From Mucidula mucida (lineage: Eukaryota; Basidiomycota; Agaricomycetes; Agaricales; Physalacriaceae), in assembly GCA_015501055.1 (NCBI GenBank), contig JADNYV010000374.1, forward strand, positions 1 to 33,513: a stretch of DNA of 33,513 nucleotides, in the 5' to 3' direction. How positions within the stretch are numbered: the first letter of the stretch is position 1; each line of letters begins with the position of its first letter. A program made the position numbers and the translations under genes. The notes under the pieces are model-generated. The model saw only the letters and a program-made list of their open reading frames with translations, was not told where the DNA came from and did no database searches. Below, piece after piece: positions 1 through 7,900 of the stretch.

Positions 1-747
1 TCAAAGAGTACCGTGCTTCCGGTCAGCGTCGCACCACTATTTAAGACTTGCGTAGCGTTCCCCTTTAGACCAATATCCGACAGCGACAAGTTCACGGTCT
101 GGTATCCCATATTGGTGGCCATAACAAGTGTCTTCTTTCCCAATGTCCACAGCCCCACATCCACATCGCCAAGTTTCCTGTGAGTGAACGTTCTGGCCGG
201 ATCCAGAATGGAATCTTTGACCGTCGCCAGAGCGAGGGCCAGTGCAGACGCCGACGTTTTGATATCGTCCGACGTCGGGTCATCCCAAGATACAACACCT
301 GGACAAAACATGAGCTTGGTACCATAGACGTAATCGCTACCAACCCAAGCCACCATGATTGATACCGACAATACTCTGCACAACAAATTCCTTGCCCGTC
401 GGAATGCGGGGCCAGTATCTACGGAACGTCAGCATCCGCCGACAACCTTGATCAAACTCTGGACCTACTGTCCATTGCCAAAAGCCTGGGGAACAGTCCA
501 TACAGCCTTCTCCAGCTCCCATCCGTTGTCCCATATCCTCTCTGCGAACTCGTCCATTCGCACGCTGATATCCCCAAAACCGTCTTGATCGACGCAATTA
601 TCGCAGCCACAGTCGCCATATTCTTCGGTACATACCGTGCCCCACTCGGAGGAAAACGACAGGTTGTTCCCGACTTCGTAGGTGTCCTGCATCAGTATAT
701 CCGCGCCTTCGCTGTACTCAGTAAAGAAGTAATTCTCGCAGTTCAAG
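1..747 (-). pseudogene. 3' part of a glycosidase-like gene, truncated by an LTR
   Basis: Three exons can be joined in frame on the minus strand: 747-469, 418-345 and 298-1, with GT-AG introns 468-419 (50 nt) and 344-299 (46 nt). The coding frame is open at the window edge, so the C-terminus is missing, and it is cut at the other end by the gypsy LTR at 748. Visible motifs are a Cys cluster GDCGCDNC, then WTVPQAFGNGQYWPRIPTG across intron 1, INHGGLGVVSWDDPT across intron 2, and a beta-strand-rich tail. The Trp/Gly-rich segments resemble the end of a TIM-barrel glycoside hydrolase followed by a C-terminal beta domain, as in some secreted fungal carbohydrate-active proteins; I cannot name the family. 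Both introns preserve phase, so splicing is convincing. The missing N-terminal half was not found beyond the retroelement. It could still be transcribed from LTR sequence, but it is most likely a dead fragment. Confidence 0.6.
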
Positions 748-1001
748 TGTGGCGTTAGCGAGGTGACTCGGTAGCGTCACACGAGAGCTTGTCGAACTGA
801 GAGACCGTGTAGAATAATCCTCGATTCGAGTACTAGAGAACTAGGACAATTGTAGCGGCTTTATATATAAGTAGAGAGTCCGAGTCGGGTGCGACTCGGA
901 CGACGAAAGGATTAAAATGATATACGGGCGTACGGTAAGTAAGAGAGAGAGAAAACAATATAGACGCCGGCGGTGACCAGATTATGTCACTATTCGCTAC
1001 A
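748..1001 (-). repeat. 3' LTR of gypsy element 1
   Basis: This 254-bp repeat is identical to 11388-11641. In element orientation it starts TGTAGCGAATAG and ends CGCTAACGCCACA, giving TGT...ACA termini. It contains a TATA-like TTATATATAA at 861-870 and a perfect hairpin at 878-901 (10-bp stem, 4-nt loop). It directly abuts the truncated glycosidase-like coding sequence, so transcripts of that fragment would start in or read through the LTR. Confidence 0.97.
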
Positions 1002-1014
1002 CACGCCCTCCGGG
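1002..1014 (-). other. Polypurine-like tract of gypsy element 1
   Basis: In element sense the bases just upstream of the 3' LTR read CCGGAGGGCGTG, a purine-rich run in the position where plus-strand DNA synthesis is primed in LTR elements. It is shorter and more interrupted than the tract of element 2. The call rests mainly on position. Confidence 0.45.
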
Positions 1015-1032
1015 ACTTCGATCCGAAGTTCC

Positions 1033-4000
1033 TTACTCACGTCCCACCATCTCCTCGTTGTAGTTTTCCAACTTGTCCTCGTCGTCTCCATCTCCATCCA
1101 TCTCTGCATCCTCGGTGACTTGCGGAAGAGGAACGAACGCAGGGGCAGCAGGGTCCAGACCACCCTGAAGAGTAATCGTGCCGACGACAGGGACCGCGGG
1201 ACCGGTAGTGCTGCCCGATCCGGAGGCAGACGCGACTTGGTTGGAATTGGATATAGTCGCGTCCTTGGTACGGGGTGCCGTGATGGTGTTGGATGGCTGG
1301 ATGCACGACTCGGGGAATGGGAGACGACTGCGCTGGTGGATCCTTGGAACGCGCCCTCCGTTCATGCGGCTAGCCAATTGCGCGTCGTCGATTTCCTGCT
1401 TCCTTTCCTTCTGCAACTTCCTTCCCATCGAAATCCTCATCTTAAACTTCTGCTCCCTTTCCTCCTTTTCCAACAACAACTGCGTCACCATCTTCCTCAA
1501 GCGCTCCAACTCCTCCTGGTCAACGCGAGCCTGGGTTACTTTGGCGGGTAGTGGTGGAAGAAGGTCGTCGATGGTGACAGGACCGTTGTTGGGGACAATG
1601 ACGGTTCCGTCGCGTTTAATGGTGGAGAGTTGTTTGAGGATGGTGGGGTCGTCGTTATACTGGACGCGGAAGAAGCGACTGCCGTGAGGACGAGCATACG
1701 TGGCCGGCCAGCTACCTCCTCTAGCCACGTCGCGGGCAATGACTTCTTCGTCGGCGATACCCTGGAGCTGGGCGCGGACCCAGTATTCATACACGCCCGA
1801 GTTGCCATGTACCAAGAGTCCATGAGGACCAAGGCACATAATATGGGCGTGTCCGTTGTATCTGGCATCGACTGGGGCCATGTTGCGACGAGTGTAGGTG
1901 GTGTGGTGACGAGGTTTGGGTGGTAGAGAGGCGATGTGGATAGAGAGGTCGTCGAGTAGATCGGTGATGAAGGCGGGGATGGATTGTTTGACTGATAGAG
2001 GTGCTGTGCTCTGGGATTTCGACTTCCCAGAACCACGACCTTTATAGCACCGGGATGAATGGTGAGCGGGCGGACATCTTCCGCATTTCCGTGGTGTGCT
2101 AACCGTCTCCATAGCTTGCAGGTCTACTTGTAAATCGCCTGTGTCAATACTATTGATCTTGTTTTTCAAATCCTTTGCGTGTTTAACTCCTTGGACTTCA
2201 AGATAATCCTGAAATGCGACGAATTTCTCGACGTCTCGGTAGGGAAGCCAGGTACGATCGCCTGCAGCCCATTCGACTTCAAATTTCGCACTCGTTCCTC
2301 GTCCACGATGATCCAGTATACTTTTCACTTGCCATTCGGGTTCTTTTTCTGTTGAGAACCCAAGCTGATCGTGTTTTCGTCCAGGGAACAACCTGTCATC
2401 ATTTGGAACATGAACTCGAAGCCTCGACGCGTGGAAAACAGGATGAATTCCTCGTCGCTTCAAATCAGGCGGAAGCTCGACCCGGTAAGAGTTATTTCCA
2501 AAGTCTTCGAGAATTTCATATGGACCAATGTATTTAGGTATCAGCTTGCGAGCGAGTCCCTTCGGAAACTTGATGTTCTCCGCGGATAGGTAGACTAGGT
2601 CACTTTTTTCAAACGGAGCGGGGCGCCGTCTACGATTAGCGTCGCGAATTTGCTTCACGCGGGCAGCAAGGATCGCGTCATGCGCCTCGATAATTGCAGA
2701 CTTGACTTGCAGAGCAAACTTTGTGACACCGGGGTATTTAGAATCTGTCGGTGAGTTCCAAATCATACTTCGAGGCATACGACCTGTATTGATGAAGAAC
2801 GGCGCGTAGCCCGTGCTATCAGAACGAGCGGTATTGATTGCAAATTCAATACTCGGTAACTTCTGTACCCAATCTTTCTGGTCGGGCGAAATACAGTTTC
2901 GTATCATCTGCGTGACTGTTCGGTTCGCTCGTTCAGTCGATCCATCAGTTTGGGGATGGTAAGCACTTGACATCTTGAGATTGACGCCGAGGAGCTTATG
3001 GAGATGTTTCCAGAAGTTACTGGTGAACAAGACATCACGATCGGACACGATGTGGCGCGGTAAGCCGTGGTGTTTGTATATCTCCGCAAATATCAACTCA
3101 GCAATCTGGGCAGCTGTATAGTCCGTTCGACTAGGTATCAAGTGCACCATTCCAGACATCAAATCAATGACAACCGTGAGCGAATTGAAAATGCCATCTC
3201 GGTTCTTGGACTCAGGCAGCGGACCGACAAAGTCAATGCCAATTGACTCCCATGGATACGAGGGTACTTCAAGCGAGTTGAGTAGCCCGTACGGTCGCTG
3301 ATTGTTAGGCTTACTCCGTTTACAGGTAGCGCAACTATCACAGAACGCGTGTACATCATGATTTACGGTTTTCCACCATACATGATTACGCAGGTACGCG
3401 GTAGTTTTACTCGGTCCTAGATGAGCTAACAATGAGTGCGCTTCAGAGATGATAATCTCGCGTAGATTACGCCCATCGATGACGACTTTCTCAGGAATGC
3501 AAAGGAGATCTCGGCCTTGCTCCTGCAGATAGAGGAGTCCATCTCGAACAAGAAAGTTCTTAAACTCCTTTGGACTCAAAATGATTTTGCTGAGCAAGGT
3601 ATCTTTCGAATAGTTCAATTTCATGATCTCTAACAGATCTATTCCTAGGAGTTTCTCGTTCACAATGCCAACAAGTGAACTCTTCGGCGCAGATTCTGTT
3701 TCGACTGGACGTGCTTCCGGATTAGGCAAGTCTTTTTCCGGATTAGGAAGTGGCGAGTCGGTAAGTGAATTGTGTACACTCCCGCCCTCCATTCGTTCCT
3801 CTGGCGCTTTAGGGCCTTTGAGAACGAATTTCCCAACCATTCGCTTGGCAAACGCCTCAGACTCGGTCAGCGGTTTCGGCGCGCGAGCCGTCTTCGCGGA
3901 CGGTTCCCACTGTGCCTTCGCACCGGTTTTGCTGCGTGTGGCCATTGCGTTGGCTTCAACGCCCACGTAAACTGGCATAGTGATGGCTAACGACGCCATA

Positions 4001-5988
4001 TCAGACACAGGATGGTCCTCGTCGTGACGTGCATACTCTGATGGTGCGCGTTCCGTCCCCGGTGCGTCGTTCGAGTATATCCGCGACAGGGCATCACTCA
4101 AGACGTTTTCAGCACCGGGAACGTAGACGACCTCGAAGTCAAAGTCGGACAAGGACTCCATCCAACGGGCCTGGCGTCCCGACAGGTTCTTCTGCTTTAG
4201 AAGGTGAATTAACGATTTATGATCTGTATACCACTTAAAGTGACAACCTTGCAGGACATCGCGATACCGCTTCATGGTTTCAACACCAGCGAACATTTCC
4301 AGCTCGTGAACCGGATAGTTCTGCTGGGCCGGATTCAACTTGGCAGAATAGAATGCGGCGATCGCGGCGGTCTTCCAGTCATCGCCTTGGCTAACGACGC
4401 CTGAAATTCCAGTGCTGCATGCGTCGGTTACGATGTTGATTGTCGCCTCATCGGGACCATAACGTAGAGGTTTACGATGGTGATTACGGTAAGCCTCAAC
4501 GTACTCTTTAACTTCAAGAAATGCGCGCTGATGAGTCTCGTTCCAGCGGAACGGAACCTCCTTCGACGTGAGACTATGCAGGACTCCCATCGGAATACGG
4601 ACATTCGCAACATTATCAGCAAGGTACCCGACTGCACCAAGGAAACCCTGTAAGAGTTCCTTACTTGTCGGAACCTTCCAAGTCTTGACACTATCCACTT
4701 TAGCTGGATCCATTCGGATCCCCGCACCATCAATGATATGGCCAAGAATGTGAAGTTCTTTGGGCATTATCTGACATTTCTTCTTACTGAGGTAAAATTT
4801 CTCCCGATGCAGTATGTCAAACACAATCTTACAATGTTTGATGTGATCTTCCAGAGTATCGGAGTATACCACGATATCATCAAGGTACACGTCGACGAAC
4901 ACGCCGATATATGGCGAGAACGTGTGGTTCATCAATGCCTGACATGTCGCCGGACCATTGGTATCACCTTGGACCAGTACCAGGCTCTCAATCACGCCGT
5001 CGGGTGTGGTGATCCCGTTACGATGTACGTGAGCATCAATGGTGCGCATCTGCTCATAACCACTCTGTAGGTCGAACATCGAGACGTACTTGTGGCCGGC
5101 AACGCGCCAGAGCATCGTCGGGATTGCAGGTAAGGGTGCAGACATCTTTACAGTATTTGCATTCCGCTCACGAAAGTCCACAACACAGCGCAGTTCTGGT
5201 TGATCTTTCGGCCGATGCGGCTTGTAGATACAGAGCATGGGAACCGTGTTACGTGCGGTAGACACGCGCCACCGTCCCGTGGCAATATAATCATTCTTCT
5301 TCTGAATCCATTGTGCTTTCAAGGCTTCAGGACACCGAGACGGTCGCCAAGAGTAGACCTTGTTCTCGTCTATGAGAGGAACCTCATGGTTGATAGCTCG
5401 GAGCGGCGGTAATAGTGTCTTCGCCGCGTCGACAAACAGCGGGTCAGCATACTCCAGAAGATGCTGTCGGACATCCTCCAGCCGTTCTTCGCTAAGTTCC
5501 GCTATCCGAGCATCAATCTGGCTCACATTAACACCTTCTATAGGCACGGAGACTTCACTCCCAATGTTCAGGTGAGACTCATTGACTCCGAACGACACCT
5601 TGTGCTGAAACAGGAAAGGTGTTCCCAGAATCAAGTCATAATTCGCCAGGTTAATTATATCAAAGTAACGTTGTTCCCGAATACCCTGATATTCGAACAG
5701 TGCTCTCGTGCCATGATTAATCTTCGAGCGTGATCCCTGTACCGCCAGATGTAATGCGAGTGGTTTCTCCAGTTGTATCTTCTTAACACGAAGCTGATCT
5801 GCCAATGTAGTGGACATAAAGTCACCAAGCGAACCAGAGTCCACCAAGGCACGAGCAGTATGCCCTCCAATCTGGACTGCAATAACGAGTGGGCGGGGCA
5901 CCAAACGTTTAAAGTCACGTGCGGATCCTGCATTCCTCTCGATCGCGCCGACATACAGATGATCGACTAGAGATGGACACGAGTCCAT
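1033..5988 (-). CDS. Gypsy 1 pol half: protease, RT, RNase H, integrase, chromodomain, C-terminal extension
   Basis: A 1651-residue open frame. Residues 1-7 come from the hAT terminus; native sequence starts at V8 and was originally continuous with gag. The aspartic protease has DSGS at 50-53. Reverse transcriptase spans about 215-440, with FDLQSGY (D306) and YLDD (369-371 region). RNase H is about 515-640, with D522, E562, D589 and D632 all present. Integrase has the HHCC zinc set H851, H856, C886, C889 and the DDE triad D919, D983, E1019 (D-35-E spacing). A GPY-type module lies near 1154 and a chromodomain-like segment at about 1217-1262. Beyond this, about 390 residues include a CGRCPPAHHSSRC zinc-knuckle-like motif (1302-1314), a charged coiled-coil stretch (about 1485-1540) and an acidic tail. 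In life this makes cDNA and inserts it, the chromodomain presumably steering the target site. No catalytic residue is missing. Translation as a separate protein would need the ATG at 5988. Confidence 0.95.
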   Translation of the reverse strand: MDSCPSLVDHLYVGAIERNAGSARDFKRLVPRPLVIAVQIGGHTARALVDSGSLGDFMSTTLADQLRVKKIQLEKPLALHLAVQGSRSKINHGTRALFEYQGIREQRYFDIINLANYDLILGTPFLFQHKVSFGVNESHLNIGSEVSVPIEGVNVSQIDARIAELSEERLEDVRQHLLEYADPLFVDAAKTLLPPLRAINHEVPLIDENKVYSWRPSRCPEALKAQWIQKKNDYIATGRWRVSTARNTVPMLCIYKPHRPKDQPELRCVVDFRERNANTVKMSAPLPAIPTMLWRVAGHKYVSMFDLQSGYEQMRTIDAHVHRNGITTPDGVIESLVLVQGDTNGPATCQALMNHTFSPYIGVFVDVYLDDIVVYSDTLEDHIKHCKIVFDILHREKFYLSKKKCQIMPKELHILGHIIDGAGIRMDPAKVDSVKTWKVPTSKELLQGFLGAVGYLADNVANVRIPMGVLHSLTSKEVPFRWNETHQRAFLEVKEYVEAYRNHHRKPLRYGPDEATINIVTDACSTGISGVVSQGDDWKTAAIAAFYSAKLNPAQQNYPVHELEMFAGVETMKRYRDVLQGCHFKWYTDHKSLIHLLKQKNLSGRQARWMESLSDFDFEVVYVPGAENVLSDALSRIYSNDAPGTERAPSEYARHDEDHPVSDMASLAITMPVYVGVEANAMATRSKTGAKAQWEPSAKTARAPKPLTESEAFAKRMVGKFVLKGPKAPEERMEGGSVHNSLTDSPLPNPEKDLPNPEARPVETESAPKSSLVGIVNEKLLGIDLLEIMKLNYSKDTLLSKIILSPKEFKNFLVRDGLLYLQEQGRDLLCIPEKVVIDGRNLREIIISEAHSLLAHLGPSKTTAYLRNHVWWKTVNHDVHAFCDSCATCKRSKPNNQRPYGLLNSLEVPSYPWESIGIDFVGPLPESKNRDGIFNSLTVVIDLMSGMVHLIPSRTDYTAAQIAELIFAEIYKHHGLPRHIVSDRDVLFTSNFWKHLHKLLGVNLKMSSAYHPQTDGSTERANRTVTQMIRNCISPDQKDWVQKLPSIEFAINTARSDSTGYAPFFINTGRMPRSMIWNSPTDSKYPGVTKFALQVKSAIIEAHDAILAARVKQIRDANRRRRPAPFEKSDLVYLSAENIKFPKGLARKLIPKYIGPYEILEDFGNNSYRVELPPDLKRRGIHPVFHASRLRVHVPNDDRLFPGRKHDQLGFSTEKEPEWQVKSILDHRGRGTSAKFEVEWAAGDRTWLPYRDVEKFVAFQDYLEVQGVKHAKDLKNKINSIDTGDLQVDLQAMETVSTPRKCGRCPPAHHSSRCYKGRGSGKSKSQSTAPLSVKQSIPAFITDLLDDLSIHIASLPPKPRHHTTYTRRNMAPVDARYNGHAHIMCLGPHGLLVHGNSGVYEYWVRAQLQGIADEEVIARDVARGGSWPATYARPHGSRFFRVQYNDDPTILKQLSTIKRDGTVIVPNNGPVTIDDLLPPLPAKVTQARVDQEELERLRKMVTQLLLEKEEREQKFKMRISMGRKLQKERKQEIDDAQLASRMNGGRVPRIHQRSRLPFPESCIQPSNTITAPRTKDATISNSNQVASASGSGSTTGPAVPVVGTITLQGGLDPAAPAFVPLPQVTEDAEMDGDGDDEDKLENYNEEMVGRE
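5960..5967. repeat. hAT 1 target-site duplication, left copy (TGATCGAC)
   Basis: TGATCGAC here is repeated exactly at 7912-7919. An 8-bp duplication is the hallmark of hAT insertion and fixes the element ends at 5968 and 7911. Confidence 0.95.
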
Positions 5989-6170
5989 ACTCGAGTATAT
6001 TCGGACTCATCGTATGAGTAACTCTTACCTCAAACCCAATACTCAAGACTCGAGTCTTCACTCGAGACTCTACTCGAATATCTACTCTACTCGAGAGTAC
6101 TTCATGAGTCTCGAGTATTCGAGTACTCGAGTACGATCCGAGTATACTCGAGTATACTCACGTATCAGCA
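5984..6170. repeat. Subterminal ACTCGAGTA repeats, left end of hAT 1
   Basis: About 190 bp in which short palindromic words such as CTCGAGTA, GAGTATACTC and ACTCGAGAC recur in both orientations. Their position just inside a terminal inverted repeat matches the subterminal arrays that hAT transposases bind in plants and fungi. Binding here is inferred. Confidence 0.8.
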
Positions 6171-6224
6171 AGCAAATTCAAACATAAAGACAGTGAAGAT
6201 TAAAGTAAGTAGGTCGTAAGTGTA

Positions 6225-7502
6225 TCAAGTTATATCCATATCAGTAGCATCCATATCAGTAGTATCCTGAGGTGAAGAAGCAGGCTTGCGCCGTCGAACC
6301 AAAACTACCTGCTCAATCGTTTCATAGAGATCATCGTCATCATCGTCAATCTCAACATCACCATCATGACCCGTGTCAAACTCTGAGACAGGATCCATAC
6401 CATCGCGGAAATCAGAAAAGTCCATCTCCTCCGACTGTGCAACAGCCTTGCCCTTCCCCTTCCTCTTGGTCCACAAGTTCTCCTCAACATCATCCCCATC
6501 CTCGTCAACCACCTCATCCTCGTCAACCACCTCGTCCTCCTCGACAACCTCATCCTCCTCGACAACCTCCTCGACAACCTCCACCTCTGAATCGGAAACA
6601 TCCATCGGTGCAGCATCCTCCGAGGAATCGTCACCTCCGTCTGCGTCTGCATCCGAATCCGTCCAGTCGGTCGAGAGGTCCTCATTCAAATCCTTCTTCC
6701 GTAACTTCCGATTGTGCAAGAACTTCGCAATCTTCTGCTCGGGGACAAGATCCTCAATGGCAAGCCACTGTCCAAGTATCGTGGTCTCTCGAATTGAGTC
6801 CGCAGCGAGATTGTGTCGTCGTTTGGAGACGACAAGACCACTGTGCGAGAAGAGTCGTTCGACATCAGTACTAGTGGCGGGACAGCTCAAGAAGTCGAGA
6901 GCCATCCGGGCAAGGGCTTGTTGTGGGGTGATAAACTCCGCATTGTGCGGTGCGGACTTCGAAACCCAGTAATCGATTCCATCGTCATCCGTGGCGTCCG
7001 CTGAAATAAAAGCATCGAATGGATCTGTCTGAGACACGGCTGGGAAGGAATGAACTGCAGCATAGATATCGTAGGCGTCGTCGTCCGAATCAACCTCGGG
7101 CGGAGGTGGGACTGCCTTGATGAGTGGCTTGTAATCCTCTTGCCAGACTTTGCGAGCGGCGCTGACAGCGGTATCGATCCACGCCTGCTCCCACTTCTGA
7201 TTCGTGAAGTAGTGCCCGCGATGCTTCGGGTGTAGCACTAAACCAAAAATTAACAAGCGGTTGAACCAAAAGAGAGAAAACTCACGCATCGCAGTCTTCC
7301 ACATCACGGAATCATCCGTTTTGGAGTAATACTTGTCCAGAACGATGAGGCCGCGCTGGACAGCCTTGCGGACCACGACGGGGATGTCCGTTTGAAGCAG
7401 CTGCTTCTCGAGACCCTTGGTGAGCAGGTCGAACACGGGAATGACTTCGTGCAGCGTGGAGTACTTGCTCGACGAGAGAAGCACTGTCGCACGTTGGAGA
7501 CG
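6225..7502 (-). pseudogene. hAT transposase, C-terminal fragment
   Basis: Reading starts at a splice acceptor (AG at 7504-7503) with no initiation codon, so upstream exons are missing. Exon 7502-7286 is followed by an intron 7285-7238 (48 nt, GTGAGT...TTTAG) and an exon 7237-6225 ending in a stop, giving 409 residues if spliced. The join produces AMLLHPKHRGHYF, matching the hAT pattern in which LxP-x-R/K-x-YF precedes the insertion region. Further on, LDFLSCPATSTDVERLFSHSGLVVSKRRHNL is the typical hAT C-terminal dimerisation motif. The last about 150 residues are acidic and repetitive (VVEEDE/VVDEDE units at about 6485-6590), which is unusual for the family. The intron is a multiple of three with no stop, so retention would also keep the frame. 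The protein lacks the BED finger and the first catalytic Asp, so it cannot transpose alone; it could still dimerise. Confidence 0.85.
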
Positions 7503-7575
7503 CTGCAAATGTCATGTTGCTAATGGCATTTTACCTAATTATGTGTGATCTGGACTGAAATTGTATAATGAATAT

Positions 7576-7665
7576 GCCCTTTTGGCGCAGTGGTTATACT
7601 CGTTGTTGTGCTGATGCACAGAAATGGCTGAGCTCCGTGGGTTCAATGCTCACGGGGTTCATTTT
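7576..7665 (+). other. tRNA-derived segment (tRNA pseudogene or SINE head) inside hAT 1
   Basis: The A-box-like TGGCGCAGTGGT is at 7583-7594 and the B-box-like GGTTCAATGCT at 7640-7650, at the spacing of a long-variable-arm tRNA. A T-arm can be drawn at 7637-7653: GTGGG, a 7-nt TTCAATG loop, CTCAC. An anticodon-type hairpin TGTGC-TGAT-GCACA lies at 7607-7620. The acceptor stem pairs poorly and the D-stem does not close, so it is not a working tRNA. An A/T-rich tail follows from 7666. Internal RNA polymerase III promoter elements followed by an A-rich stretch are what tRNA-derived SINEs have; a decayed single tRNA copy is the alternative. Confidence 0.6.
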
Positions 7666-7681
7666 GTTCAAAAAATATATA

Positions 7682-7900
7682 TTAGGAGCTGAATACTCAC
7701 GAATACTCACGAATATAAGAATACTCATGAGTATTCACGAATATTTATGAGTATGAGTCTATCGAGTATTCGTGGCCCCAAACTGAAACTCTAGACTCAC
7801 CATAGACTCTAGACTCTACTCTACTCACGTGCGAGTATACTCTTGGCTTGCATGATGAGTATGAGTTTATTCGTGAGTACTTTTTTTATTCTATACTCGC
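7682..7900. repeat. Subterminal GAGTATTC repeats, right end of hAT 1
   Basis: Repeated GAATACTCACGAATA, ATGAGTATTC and GACTCTAGACTC words in both orientations just inside the right inverted repeat, mirroring the left end. The gag half reads through part of this stretch and stops at 7821. Confidence 0.8.

Noticed and set aside
973..1687. Plus-strand frames over the end of gypsy 1 pol
   Set aside because: They are antisense to the intact pol C-terminal extension and show no domain.
6272..6874. Plus-strand His/Pro-rich frame of about 200 residues
   Set aside because: It is the antisense image of the acidic repeat in the hAT transposase tail.
7576..7665. A functional tRNA gene
   Set aside because: The acceptor stem pairs poorly, the D-stem does not close and there is no clear anticodon loop. 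Only the T-arm and box motifs are good.
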